Assembly (NCBI GenBank): GCA_903875575.1
Contig: CAIQWJ010000023.1
Coordinates: 1-64,000 of the forward strand
Direction: 5' to 3'
DNA length: 64,000 nucleotides
Source of the DNA: an uncultured Acidobacteriia bacterium
GTDB lineage: Bacteria > Acidobacteriota > Terriglobia > Bryobacterales > Bryobacteraceae
In this document: piece after piece, positions 36,157 through 43,982 of the stretch
How positions within the stretch are numbered: the stretch's first letter is position 1
Layout: each line of letters opens with the position of its first letter
Translations under genes and position numbers: made by a program
The notes under the pieces: model-generated
Seen by the model: the letters and a program-made list of their open reading frames with translations, nothing else
Databases searched by the model: none
Told to the model about the DNA's origin: nothing

Positions 36157-36522
36157 ATGAAGAATGTACTCAATCCCCGATGGCACTGTATGGCTGTTAT
36201 CGCCGCCTGCACTCTGACGGCGTGTTCGCCCGCCGCCACAACTCCAGCTGACTTCGCGCACGTGATTGCCCGTCCCGAAGCCCGCATCGCAGTCCCGGAT
36301 GTAGACGAAGTTATCGCCAGTAATCTCGACGCAGCCTTCACCCGGAATCGGCTTCACGTGAAGTATGCCATCGACGACCGGACCGTGACGCTCACGGGCG
36401 TCGTCAATTCGCAGACGAAACGTGCACGCGCCGAGCATCTGGCGGCGGCTGTGATCAATGTACGCAGCGTAGTGAATGACCTGCGGGTGAAACCGCGGCA
36501 GCTCAGGCTTTCCGACAAATAA
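36157..36522 (+). CDS. BON domain lipoprotein
   Basis: The 121-residue product starts MKNVLNPRWHCMAV. A lipobox LTAC ends at C23 (CTLTACSP), so it is a predicted lipoprotein. One BON domain covers residues 55-118 (EVIASNLDAAFTRN, YAIDDRTVTLTGVVNSQ, AAAVINVRSVVNDL). BON domains bind membranes or ligands in the periplasm. It lies 29 bp before the DksA-like gene and may be co-transcribed with it. ATG 36133 is an alternative start 8 residues earlier. Confidence 0.8.
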   Translation: MKNVLNPRWHCMAVIAACTLTACSPAATTPADFAHVIARPEARIAVPDVDEVIASNLDAAFTRNRLHVKYAIDDRTVTLTGVVNSQTKRARAEHLAAAVINVRSVVNDLRVKPRQLRLSDK

Positions 36523-36551
36523 CCGCAATCCAAATAGAAAAGGAAATTACC

Positions 36552-36935
36552 ATGAATACCTCAGAGACCAATGCATTCCGTATTACTCTGCAAGCCAGAC
36601 TGTCCGATCTGAGCGACGAGCACGGCCTCCGTGAATCCCTCGCCGTCGAGCCCACGCCGGACGATTTCGACCGTATCCAGCAGGCGAATGATCGCGACTT
36701 CGCGGTCGGCAATCTCCAGCGTAATGCCGGACAGTTGCTGGAAGTCCAGGCCGCTCTGCAGCGCATCCAGGCAGGCGTCTTCGGCATTTGCGCTTCCTGC
36801 GAGGAGGACATCAAACCGAAGCGTTTGGCCGCCATCCCGTGGGCGTCGTACTGCATCGCCTGCCAGGAAGCCGCGGACCTCGGCGTTGACCTGTCCACCA
36901 ACGAACTGCGCGAGCCAATGTCCCTCGCAGCGTAG
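36552..36935 (+). CDS. TraR/DksA family zinc-finger protein
   Basis: The 127-residue protein has an N-terminal coiled coil (residues 5-70) and a C-terminal zinc finger with C80, C83, C101 and C104 (GICASCEEDI, then YCIACQEAADL). This is the DksA/TraR layout; these proteins enter the RNA polymerase secondary channel and adjust stress transcription. ATG 36552 follows AAAAGGAAA. It is the last gene before the genomic island. Confidence 0.88.
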   Translation: MNTSETNAFRITLQARLSDLSDEHGLRESLAVEPTPDDFDRIQQANDRDFAVGNLQRNAGQLLEVQAALQRIQAGVFGICASCEEDIKPKRLAAIPWASYCIACQEAADLGVDLSTNELREPMSLAA

Positions 36936-37075
36936 ACGGATATGGCTGACGGACGAATTGCGAAATTCCTGCTATACGCGCACGGAAGGACGGGCAGCAG
37001 GAAGCCGAATCTCGCGGCATGCGATTCTGGCGGACTTCAGGTCTGTGTGGCGGCCCCGTTGAATGTGTAAAGTTG

Positions 37076-37124
37076 AAAATGGAGCGGGAGACGGGGCTCG
37101 AACCCGCGACGTCCAGCTTGGGAA
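37076..37124 (+). repeat. Island left boundary: 49-bp copy of tRNA-Gly(CCC) 3' half (att)
   Basis: This block is identical to 45149-45197 and corresponds, on the minus strand, to the tRNA-Gly(CCC) sequence from the anticodon loop to the encoded CCA plus part of the T-tail. The tRNA 5' half is absent here. It is the attachment-site copy left behind when the element integrated; the intact tRNA was rebuilt at the other end. This marks the left end of the 8.1 kb island. Confidence 0.9.
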
Positions 37125-37365
37125 TCTCAGCGTAGATTGATAATAAAGGACTTAGGCGTTCAAGAGGGTGGATTCAGGTCTAATGCATTCAACAACTTAC
37201 GAACTTTGTCCGGGCAGTCGCCTCTTATTGGAGTGAAAATGGAGTGGAAGAAATCGAGAGCGCCTGCGTCGGGTGCGCTTCATCCTTGAAGTCCCCAATC
37301 GTTAACAAAATATTAACTCTTTCCTTGTATTGTCGGCGGATTAACCAACCAAGTGGAGTTCCGCC
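37125..37365. other. Island left-end intergenic region
   Basis: About 240 AT-richer bases between the att copy and the first island gene. It contains the TGGAGTGAAAATGGAGTGG repeat (37229-37249) and a stretch AACAAAATATTAACTC close to the gene that may belong to its promoter. No gene seen. Confidence 0.4.
37229..37249 (+). repeat. Subterminal repeat, left copy (possible integrase arm site)
   Basis: TGGAGTGAAAATGGAGTGGAA here matches TGGAGTGAAATGGAGTGGAA at 45090-45109, one base different in length. Each lies inside an island end. Tyrosine integrases bind short arm-type repeats near element ends, which is the likely role. Confidence 0.5.
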
Positions 37366-37860
37366 ATGGCCTATGAATCCTTCACCGACTATGTCCAGCA
37401 ACACAGTCGGAATTCACTGATTACGGAGTGGACTGTCCTTGCGCTTCGAGATCTCTCGGAAGCCCTCAAGACCCTCAAGGCTGCCCAGTCCGTCGATTCT
37501 CGTAAAAAATATCAAGTCGATTCTGGAGCAACATCGATTGCCGAACTTGAGGCTGCCAATAGTCAAATTGAACGCAAAATGACGAAGCTCTTGAACGGTC
37601 GCTCGTCAGCTTCGGACGCAAAGGTATTGAAGGATCTCATGGGGCACGGAGTAAACCTCCTTCAGGTTCTTCCGAACGCCGCCGCCAACTATCCTGGAGT
37701 GTCCGCATTCGTCGAAGCGGAAGCCGCTGCGGAACGATTCAACACCTGTGCTGTCGCTCTCGATGAAATGAATATGGCCTTTGACGCGGGGAAGAGTCCC
37801 GGCCACTTCCAAGAAAAGCTGGCAACCTCCACCGGTAGAGGCAGGCGTACCGGTCGCTAA
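37366..37860 (+). CDS. Unrecognised 164-aa island protein
   Basis: The product reads MAYESFTDYVQQHSRN, then a largely helical protein with a repeated heptad-like pattern (SEALKTLKAAQSVDS, ELEAANSQIERKMTKLLNG) and a basic C-terminal tail (TGRGRRTGR). ATG 37366 follows GTGGAG. There is no membrane segment, cysteine motif or known domain. It sits at the left end of the defence island, convergent with the ribbon-helix-helix gene. It could be an accessory defence or DNA-binding protein, but this is not supported by any motif. Confidence 0.6.
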   Translation: MAYESFTDYVQQHSRNSLITEWTVLALRDLSEALKTLKAAQSVDSRKKYQVDSGATSIAELEAANSQIERKMTKLLNGRSSASDAKVLKDLMGHGVNLLQVLPNAAANYPGVSAFVEAEAAAERFNTCAVALDEMNMAFDAGKSPGHFQEKLATSTGRGRRTGR

Positions 37861-37908
37861 TAATTACTCAAGGCGCTGGATACTTGCCGTGTCGGTGCGC
37901 CTCGTGCC

Positions 37909-38139
37909 CTAACGGCCACGTGCTTCCTTCAGCACCCGAAATGATTCCTGCAACAGATCCACCATGCTGATGCCGTGCTGGACTGCATACATCTTGAACT
38001 CGCGATGGAACGCTTTTGGAACCCTGAAGTTTAGCGGCGTGAGTTCCGCCGATTCAGGGTTGTCGAGATTGGCAAGTGCGATGACGGGTTTATTCAGTGA
38101 GCTTTTGGCGGCCTTCTCTGGTCGTGGCTGTTTCGGCAT
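37909..38139 (-). CDS. Ribbon-helix-helix protein (ParG-like)
   Basis: Start ATG 38139 gives 76 residues. A basic N-terminal tail (PKQPRPEKAAKSS) is followed by a ribbon-helix-helix: beta-strand PLNFRVP, helix KAFHREFKMYAVQHG and helix MVDLLQESFRVLKEA. Such proteins dimerise and bind operator or partition DNA. It lies on the strand opposite to the AbiE genes and shares their upstream region, so it may regulate them or help island maintenance. The longer frame to 38322 was rejected as its N-terminal part is not family-like. Confidence 0.7.
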   Translation of the reverse strand: MPKQPRPEKAAKSSLNKPVIALANLDNPESAELTPLNFRVPKAFHREFKMYAVQHGISMVDLLQESFRVLKEARGR

Positions 38140-38328
38140 AGCAGATCGTCTTTCGTTGGTGAAGTCGGCTGACTGCGCGGGGAGCGCGAAGCCAACCCAC
38201 CTCGTGCGGATGAACGCAAAGCCTAGCACGATAACGAAAAAACGCAATAACGATATCGGCCCTGCCGCCTCAGGGGGTGGGGAGGCGGATGATTCGATTC
38301 GGATGTATCTGAGAGCGTACAAACTCCC

Positions 38329-38418
38329 CTTAAGTGCGAATTACAGCATGTCAGATGTACTTTTGCTGGACGCCAGAGACCAGTATGGTATATTAAGACT
38401 GTTGTAATTCACTTTAAG
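38329..38418. promoter_or_regulatory. Inverted repeat between RHH and AbiEi genes (possible operator)
   Basis: CTTAAGTGCGAATTACA at 38329-38345 is an imperfect inverted copy of TGTAATTCACTTTAAG at 38403-38418. A TATATT at 38389-38394 lies between them and could be the -10 of the abiE genes. AbiEi proteins are known to repress their own promoter by binding inverted repeats, so this is a candidate autoregulatory operator. Confidence 0.5.
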
Positions 38419-38431
38419 CGGTCTTGAGAGC

Positions 38432-39262
38432 ATGTCAGGTATACCAAACGGTTCAGAGGTTTCGCGCTTTTCGTCGCAGTCGCGCGCACGGCTGTCCGCC
38501 GTGCTGCAAACTGCCAAAGATCTTGTGACGATTGAAGATGCCATGCAGGCCCTCTCGACCGACCGCTCCGATTCGGCCAAACTCCTGTCCCGCTGGCAGC
38601 ATCAGGGATGGCTCAAACGTGTCGGTCGTGGCATCTATGCGCCCGTCCCACTCGACGCGATCACGACCGAGCAAGTGCTCAAAGACCCGTGGGTTCTGGT
38701 TCCGGCCCTGTTTGCACCTTGCTACATCGGCGGCTGGTCCGCCGCCGAACACTGGAATCTCACGGAGCAACTTTTTCGTAGCATCTTCGTGTTCACCGCG
38801 CGGCCTTTCCGCAAGAAAGAGCAAACCATACAGGGCGCGTCATTCACGCTCACACGTACTCCCGAAGAGGCCTTGTTTGGCACCAAGATGCTCTGGCGCG
38901 GACAGGCCCGTGTCGCCATCGCCGACAAACATCGCACCGTGGTCGATATGCTGGCCGATCCCGCAACCGGTGGCGGCATCCGCCACGTCGATCACTGCCT
39001 ACAGAATTATTTCCGTGACCCGGAGGCTAGTCCCGATACGCTCATCCGTTACGCCGAGAAGCTCGGCAACGGCGCGGTGTTCAAGAGGCTTGGGTTCCTG
39101 ATCTCGCAGCAGCCCGGCCACGAGGCTCTCGCCCGGTCCTGCCGCGAACGCCTGACCCAAGGCAACGCAAAACTTGATCCGGCGCTGCCATACAAGCGGC
39201 TGGTCAAAGCATGGCGACTGTGGATTCCCCAAAACTGGGAGCGGGAGTCGTCGCGTGATTGA
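38432..39262 (+). CDS. abiEi: AbiEi family type IV toxin-antitoxin antitoxin
   Basis: The 276-residue protein has an N-terminal winged-helix region (about residues 20-75: AKDLVTIEDAMQALSTD, LLSRWQHQGWLKRVGRGIYAPVP) and a C-terminal domain with GGWSAAEHWNLTEQ, the DIADKHRTVVDM-like IADKHRTVVDML segment and RHVDHCLQNYF. This is the AbiEi layout; it represses the operon and neutralises the AbiEii toxin without stable binding. The end overlaps the toxin start by 8 bp, so the two are coupled. An inverted repeat lies upstream. Confidence 0.88.
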   Translation: MSGIPNGSEVSRFSSQSRARLSAVLQTAKDLVTIEDAMQALSTDRSDSAKLLSRWQHQGWLKRVGRGIYAPVPLDAITTEQVLKDPWVLVPALFAPCYIGGWSAAEHWNLTEQLFRSIFVFTARPFRKKEQTIQGASFTLTRTPEEALFGTKMLWRGQARVAIADKHRTVVDMLADPATGGGIRHVDHCLQNYFRDPEASPDTLIRYAEKLGNGAVFKRLGFLISQQPGHEALARSCRERLTQGNAKLDPALPYKRLVKAWRLWIPQNWERESSRD

Positions 39263-40673
39263 TCGCCGCGAACTTCTCGCCAGTGCCGGCAATCTCGGCC
39301 TCCTGCCGAACGTCGTCGAAAAAGATTACGTTCTGGGATGGCTGCTTGCGGGCATTTACAACCACCCAGCGCTCAAAGATAGTTGGGTGTTCAAAGGCGG
39401 CACCTGCCTGAAAAAGTGTTATTTCGAGACGTACCGCTTCTCGGAGGACCTCGACTTCACGCTGCCCGATGCCTCGCATCTGAATATCGATTTTTTGACG
39501 ACGACATTTCGCGAAATCGGCGAATGGGTGTACGAGCAAACCGGTATCGAAATGCCGCCCGACAAGGTGAGTTTCGAAGTGTTTCGGAATCGTCGCGACC
39601 GCCCCGCCGGGCAGGGGAAGATTTCCTATCGCGGCCCGATCGCTCCGACCTCCGGCGATCTACCGAGAATAAAGCTCGACCTGACGGGCGACGAGCTGCT
39701 CGTCTTGCCGCCCGTCAGCAGGCCGGTCTCGCATCCCTATTCTGATAACCCGGTGGGCGGCATCTATGCGCGCTGCTATAGCTACGAAGAAGTGTTCGCC
39801 GAAAAAGTGCGGGCGCTCTCCGAGCGTGCCCGTCCCCGCGATCTCTACGATGTCATCAACCTCTTCCGCCACGACGAATTTCATCCCGCCGCGCAGGTCA
39901 TTCACGACACGCTGTCGAAGAAATGCGCGTTCAAGGGCATTCCGTTTCCGACACTCGCCGCGTTAGCAGCCTTTCGTGAAGAGATAGAGGCCGACTGGGT
40001 GGTCATGCTGAACCACCAGCTTCCGGCACTTCCACCGGTGGACGCGTTCTGGGGCGAACTGCCGACACTGTTCGCATGGCTTGCGGAAGGACGGCAACCC
40101 ATCGCGCTGGCCGCGTACGCCATGGCTGCCGGTGATGTCGTCATTCGTCCTCCGGCAGGCGCGATCTCCATCCCCGGCATGGCGAGTTCCGCGCCCATCG
40201 AAGTCATCCGCTTCGCCGCATCGAACCGCTTATGCGTTGAACTCGACTATGTTGACGAACGAGGCAACCGAGGCGTTCGCCTCATCGAACCCTATTCCAT
40301 GCGGCGAACACAGGCAGGGGACATCATACTCCACGCACTGCGTGCCGATAGTAAAGCGCATCGCAGCTACCGCGTTAATCGCATCAGAGGCGCTCGTGCA
40401 ACCAACCAGACTTTCACGCCGAGCTACGCGATTGAGTTGACGCCGATGGGGCCGATCTCCGTGCCGCCCACGTCAATTTTGCCGCGCATCGCTCTGACCC
40501 GAAGTCCTCGAACCTCCGGCGCGGGCCACACGGGGCCGACCTACGTTTACGAGTGCAGCCGCTGCAACAAGCGCTTTGAACACTCCAAGCGAGATGCCAC
40601 CCTTCGTGCTCACAAGAGCCCGAGCGGGTCGCCATGTTCCGGTCGTCATGGCATATGGGTGGACACAAAGTGA
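39255..40673 (+). CDS. abiEii: AbiEii nucleotidyltransferase toxin with C-terminal WYL-like and zinc-binding modules
   Basis: GTG 39255 starts a 472-residue protein. The nucleotidyltransferase core has GGT at residues 48-50 (FKGGTCLKK), S63-x-D65-x-D67 (RFSEDLDF), K184 in EVFAEKVRAL and RDLYDV at 195-200, so all core motifs are intact. Classical AbiEii ends near residue 300. Here residues 315-395 look like a WYL-type domain (AASNRLCVELDYVDE, EPYSMR, SYRVNRIRG), and residues 430-465 hold a Cys/His cluster (C434, C437, H453, C461). WYL domains bind ligands or nucleic acid and regulate many defence systems. The fusion suggests a toxin that senses its trigger directly. That is inference. Confidence 0.85.
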   Translation: MIDRRELLASAGNLGLLPNVVEKDYVLGWLLAGIYNHPALKDSWVFKGGTCLKKCYFETYRFSEDLDFTLPDASHLNIDFLTTTFREIGEWVYEQTGIEMPPDKVSFEVFRNRRDRPAGQGKISYRGPIAPTSGDLPRIKLDLTGDELLVLPPVSRPVSHPYSDNPVGGIYARCYSYEEVFAEKVRALSERARPRDLYDVINLFRHDEFHPAAQVIHDTLSKKCAFKGIPFPTLAALAAFREEIEADWVVMLNHQLPALPPVDAFWGELPTLFAWLAEGRQPIALAAYAMAAGDVVIRPPAGAISIPGMASSAPIEVIRFAASNRLCVELDYVDERGNRGVRLIEPYSMRRTQAGDIILHALRADSKAHRSYRVNRIRGARATNQTFTPSYAIELTPMGPISVPPTSILPRIALTRSPRTSGAGHTGPTYVYECSRCNKRFEHSKRDATLRAHKSPSGSPCSGRHGIWVDTK

Positions 40674-40774
40674 TAGCGCATGGCGCTCCCCCTTTGCCCG
40701 TTTCCCCCGCTGGGGGCAAGCCGGGGCGGGCGGGTTCCCCCCACGCCGCAAACAGCGCGGCTCCCCCCGCAAGA

Positions 40775-40803
40775 GGGATTTCAAACCGCTCCGCTGAAAT
40801 CCC
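40775..40803. other. Stem-loop downstream of abiEii
   Basis: GGGATTTCA at 40775-40783 pairs with TGAAATCCC at 40795-40803 around an 11-base loop. No T-run follows, so it may be a processing or stabilising structure rather than a terminator. Confidence 0.45.
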
Positions 40804-40910
40804 CCTTCCGCATCCCCCTTTGAGTCTCCAAGCTAGTCATGGTCTGTGCGCGCAGTCTGCCAGTGCCCTCCGCTCACCAACGCGTTGCAGACGCTACAAC
40901 CCGAGTACAA

Positions 40911-40927
40911 TCGTATTCTTAATACGA
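40911..40927. promoter_or_regulatory. Perfect palindrome upstream of the HsdR-type gene
   Basis: TCGTATT-CTT-AATACGA is a perfect 7-3-7 inverted repeat 86 bp before the start codon. Its size and AT content fit an operator for a dimeric regulator such as the island's ribbon-helix-helix or HTH protein. Confidence 0.4.
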
Positions 40928-41012
40928 ATGACAGGGAACACCCGACCTGATAAGCAATCATGGTGCGGGCGACCGACTTTTCTCGTCATTCGTCGAAACC
41001 GGACCGAACAAA

Positions 41013-43457
41013 ATGCCATCTGAGTTCTCAACACGAAAGGAAGTAATCGATCTCCGCCTGAGGGCGGCTGGATGGAATGTTGCTGATCGGACCCAGGTAG
41101 TCGAAGAGTTCTTCGTTCCGAACATGGGCCACGAGAGTGACGCAGCAATTCCTGTTCCGCCGGGAGAGAGGAACGGCTCCCGCGAGTTCAGCGACTACGT
41201 TCTGCTCGGCAAGAACGGCAAACCCATCGCCGTCGTTGAAGCGAAGAAATCCTCCACGAATGCGGAAATCGGGCGCGAGCAAGCCAAACAGTATTGTCAG
41301 AATATCCAGACCGCGAATGGCGGCGACCTTCCTTTCTGCTTCTACACGAATGGCCATGAAATCTTTTTCTGGAATGTTGGCGAAGCGCCGCCGCAGAGAG
41401 TGCATGGCTTCCCTACCCGGCAGGACCTCGAACGTCTGCTCTTTATCAGAAAGCACAAGAAGCGCCTCGCTGAGGAACTGATCAACACGACAATCGCCGG
41501 TCGTGATTTCCAGCTCCAAGCCATCCGGTCGGTCATGGAAGGGATTGAAAAGAATCGACGCCGCTTCCTGCTGGTCATGGCAACTGGTACCGGGAAGACC
41601 CGTACGTGCATCGCCCTCGTCGATGCCCTCATGCGGGCCGGACATGTGCAACGAGTTTTGTTCCTCGTGGACCGCATCGCCCTACGTGGGCAGGCGCTCG
41701 ACGCCTTCAAAGAACATATCCCCGATGAGCCACGCTGGCCGGAGCCCGGCGAGAAAAGTATCGCGACCGACCGCCGTATCTATGTTGCCACGTACCCAAC
41801 GATGCTCAATATCGTCCACGATGAAACCACCCCGCTGTCGCCACACTTCTTCGATTTGGTCGTTATCGACGAAAGTCACCGTTCCATCTACAACACCTAT
41901 CGCGAGGTGCTCGACTATTTCAACGCGATCCAACTCGGCCTCACTGCCACGCCTCGGGATGTCGTAGACCACAACACGTTCGCTCTGTTCCAGTGCGACG
42001 ATGGACTGCCCACGTTTGCTTACTCCTACGAAGAGGCTATCAACCACGTCCCTCCCTATCTCTGCGACTTCAGCGTCCTCAAAATTAAGACCAAATTCCA
42101 AGACGAAGGCATCAGCAAGCGCACGGTCACTCTCGAAGATCAGAAGCACCTAATCCTCGAAGGCAAAGACATCGCGGACATTAATTTTGAAGGTACCGAT
42201 CTCGAAAAGAAAGTCACCAACCATGCGACGAACGCCCTCATCGTGAAAGAGTTCATGGAGGAGTCCATCAAGGACCCAAACGGCGTCCTTCCGGGCAAGA
42301 CCATCTTTTTCTGCATGTCCATGAATCACGCCCGGCGACTCGAATCCATTTTTGATTCTCTCTATCCAGAATACAAAGGCGAGCTTGCCAAGGTCATGGT
42401 CTCTGACGATCCCCGTGTATACGGAAAGGGCGGCTTGCTCGACCAGTTCACACGCAACGATATGCCCCGCGTGGCAATCAGCGTAGATATGCTGGATACC
42501 GGCATTGACGTACGGGAGATCGTCAATCTCGTCTTCGCCAAGCCGGTCTTCAGTTATACCAAATTCTGGCAGATGATCGGTCGCGGAACGCGTTTACTCG
42601 AATCCAACAAAATCAAACCGTGGTGCCCAGAGAAGGATGTTTTCCAAGTTATCGATTGCTGGGACAATTTCGACTACTTCACGCTCACACCCAAGGGTAA
42701 GGAACCAAAGCCCCAGATTCCGCTGCCTGTTCGATTCGCGGGCGTTCGCCTCGATAAAATCGAGGCCGCTCAAGCCCTCGACCAGAGCAGTGTCGCCGAA
42801 AAAGAAATCGCCGCCTTCCGCGCGCAAGTCGCTGCATTTCCGACACGGTCGGTTACGATCATGGAAGCACAGACGCAACTCGCCCACTGTCAGGAAGAGC
42901 CTTTCTGGAATCCGCTCACCGCCGAACGGATTGCCTTCCTTCGTCACGCTATTCAGCCGCTCTTCCGCGTCGTCTCGCAGGCTGACTTCAAGGCCATGCG
43001 TTTCGAGAAGGATATTCTCGAAGCTTCCCTCGCTCATCTAAAAGGCGAGAAGGAGAAATATGCCGCCCTCACCGAAAACCTCGTCGCCCAGATCAGCGAA
43101 CTTCCACTATCGGTGAACATCGTAGCCGAGGAAGCGGGACTCATCCAGAAGGCCCAAACGAATCATTATTGGGCTACCATGACCGACCAGAGCTTCGATA
43201 ATCTTGCGGCCCACCTCGCCCCATTGATGCATTTCCGCGACGGGCGTGATTCCAGCGGCGGTCCGGCGACGTTCAATTTTGCCGACGTACTGGCTGCCAA
43301 AGAGCACGTGGAATTTGGCCCCGAACACGAGTCACTGAGCATCGCCCAGTATCGCCAATTGGTCGAGACAACAGTGAGAGAACTAACCGCAAATAATCCC
43401 ATCCTCCAGAAGATTCGCGACGGACGACCTGTCACCGATGATGAAGCCGAGGTATAA
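41013..43457 (+). CDS. HsdR-type restriction helicase-nuclease without HsdM/HsdS partners
   Basis: The 814-residue protein has an N-terminal PD-(D/E)xK nuclease (D61 in REFSDYVLL, E76-x-K78 in VVEAKK). A superfamily 2 helicase follows: Walker A ATGTGKT at about 190-196, DESH box at 286-289, GLTATP, and motif VI QMIGRGTRL. The C-terminal region resembles the EcoEI-type HsdR end (SLAHLKGEKEKYAALTENL). In type I systems HsdR needs HsdM and HsdS. Neither is encoded on this 8.1 kb island or nearby. It could work with chromosomal HsdM/S, be an orphan, or act with other island proteins. All catalytic motifs are intact. Confidence 0.88.
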   Translation: MPSEFSTRKEVIDLRLRAAGWNVADRTQVVEEFFVPNMGHESDAAIPVPPGERNGSREFSDYVLLGKNGKPIAVVEAKKSSTNAEIGREQAKQYCQNIQTANGGDLPFCFYTNGHEIFFWNVGEAPPQRVHGFPTRQDLERLLFIRKHKKRLAEELINTTIAGRDFQLQAIRSVMEGIEKNRRRFLLVMATGTGKTRTCIALVDALMRAGHVQRVLFLVDRIALRGQALDAFKEHIPDEPRWPEPGEKSIATDRRIYVATYPTMLNIVHDETTPLSPHFFDLVVIDESHRSIYNTYREVLDYFNAIQLGLTATPRDVVDHNTFALFQCDDGLPTFAYSYEEAINHVPPYLCDFSVLKIKTKFQDEGISKRTVTLEDQKHLILEGKDIADINFEGTDLEKKVTNHATNALIVKEFMEESIKDPNGVLPGKTIFFCMSMNHARRLESIFDSLYPEYKGELAKVMVSDDPRVYGKGGLLDQFTRNDMPRVAISVDMLDTGIDVREIVNLVFAKPVFSYTKFWQMIGRGTRLLESNKIKPWCPEKDVFQVIDCWDNFDYFTLTPKGKEPKPQIPLPVRFAGVRLDKIEAAQALDQSSVAEKEIAAFRAQVAAFPTRSVTIMEAQTQLAHCQEEPFWNPLTAERIAFLRHAIQPLFRVVSQADFKAMRFEKDILEASLAHLKGEKEKYAALTENLVAQISELPLSVNIVAEEAGLIQKAQTNHYWATMTDQSFDNLAAHLAPLMHFRDGRDSSGGPATFNFADVLAAKEHVEFGPEHESLSIAQYRQLVETTVRELTANNPILQKIRDGRPVTDDEAEV

Positions 43458-43560
43458 AGCCACTGATGCTGCATACCGGGCAATGTATTACGTCAGGTGT
43501 AACGATTGTGGTGAGACATTTCCACCTTCGATGATCGAATATTATGATGATGAGGAATGA
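43438..43560 (+). CDS. Possible 40-aa CxxC microprotein overlapping the HsdR end
   Basis: A short frame starting at 43438 (tandem ATGs, MMKPRYKATDAAY) overlaps the HsdR gene by 20 bp. It encodes YYVRCNDCGETFPPSMIEYY and an acidic tail. The CNDCGETF motif resembles half of a zinc ribbon. It might be a coupled small partner, but the short length makes it uncertain. Confidence 0.35.
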   Translation: MMKPRYKATDAAYRAMYYVRCNDCGETFPPSMIEYYDDEE

Positions 43561-43741
43561 TGTATCTTCCTGTATCTGCCCGTTACGTTTCTTTTCTACC
43601 CAACCAGCCCTAGCCTTAGAGCATGTCGCTCGACGCGCTGGTAAACGCAACTGCTGAACCGCTGAATGCACAGTTCAGGGTTGAGCTTCCGTTGTGGCCC
43701 TCAATTCCTCCCGTGCCGATGATGGTCAGGGGTGCAGCGTC
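43561..43741. other. Intergenic region, no gene seen
   Basis: About 180 bases between the HsdR region and the excisionase-like gene, with no recognised structure. Confidence 0.3.
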
Positions 43742-43981
43742 ATGAACGGCATCCTCACCATGGCGGAGGCTGCTCTGGAACTCCGCTGCTCAAAGGCGCA
43801 CCTGAGCCATATCGTCAACGGGCAGGTCGCCGACCTGCCGCCATTGCCGGTGGTCCGAATCGGACGCCGCGTTCTGATCCGGCGCGCTGTGTTGCTGCAA
43901 TGGCTGTGGACCCTCGAAGGCGGAAATGGGATAATGCCCTCAGACCTGAATTCATCGCTTGCGACGCACGGAAAGGATTAA
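43742..43981 (+). CDS. Excisionase-like helix-turn-helix protein
   Basis: The 79-residue product starts MNGILTMAEAALELRCS and shows the winged-HTH pattern of DNA-binding excisionase-family proteins (AEAALELRCSKAHLSHIV, VVRIGRRVLIRRAVLLQWL). It ends one base before the integrase GTG and is surely co-transcribed. It probably acts as directionality factor or regulator of the island. Confidence 0.72.
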   Translation: MNGILTMAEAALELRCSKAHLSHIVNGQVADLPPLPVVRIGRRVLIRRAVLLQWLWTLEGGNGIMPSDLNSSLATHGKD

Positions 43982-43982
43982 C

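Larger units (their letters stand above)
40674..41012. other. Non-coding interval between abiEii and the HsdR-type gene
   Basis: 339 bases with no credible gene. It holds C/G-run-rich sequence with TTGCCC/GGGCAA inverted repeats at about 40697-40724, the stem-loop at 40775-40803 and the palindrome at 40911-40927. It should contain the promoter of the HsdR-type gene. Confidence 0.5.

Noticed and set aside
37076-37124. Possible second tRNA-Gly gene
   Set aside because: Only the 3' half is present; D-arm and acceptor 5' strand are missing, so it is an att remnant.
37909-38322. Extended frame of the ribbon-helix-helix gene to 38322
   Set aside because: The upstream 61 codons are not RHH-like and overlap the shared regulatory region; ATG 38139 fits the family.
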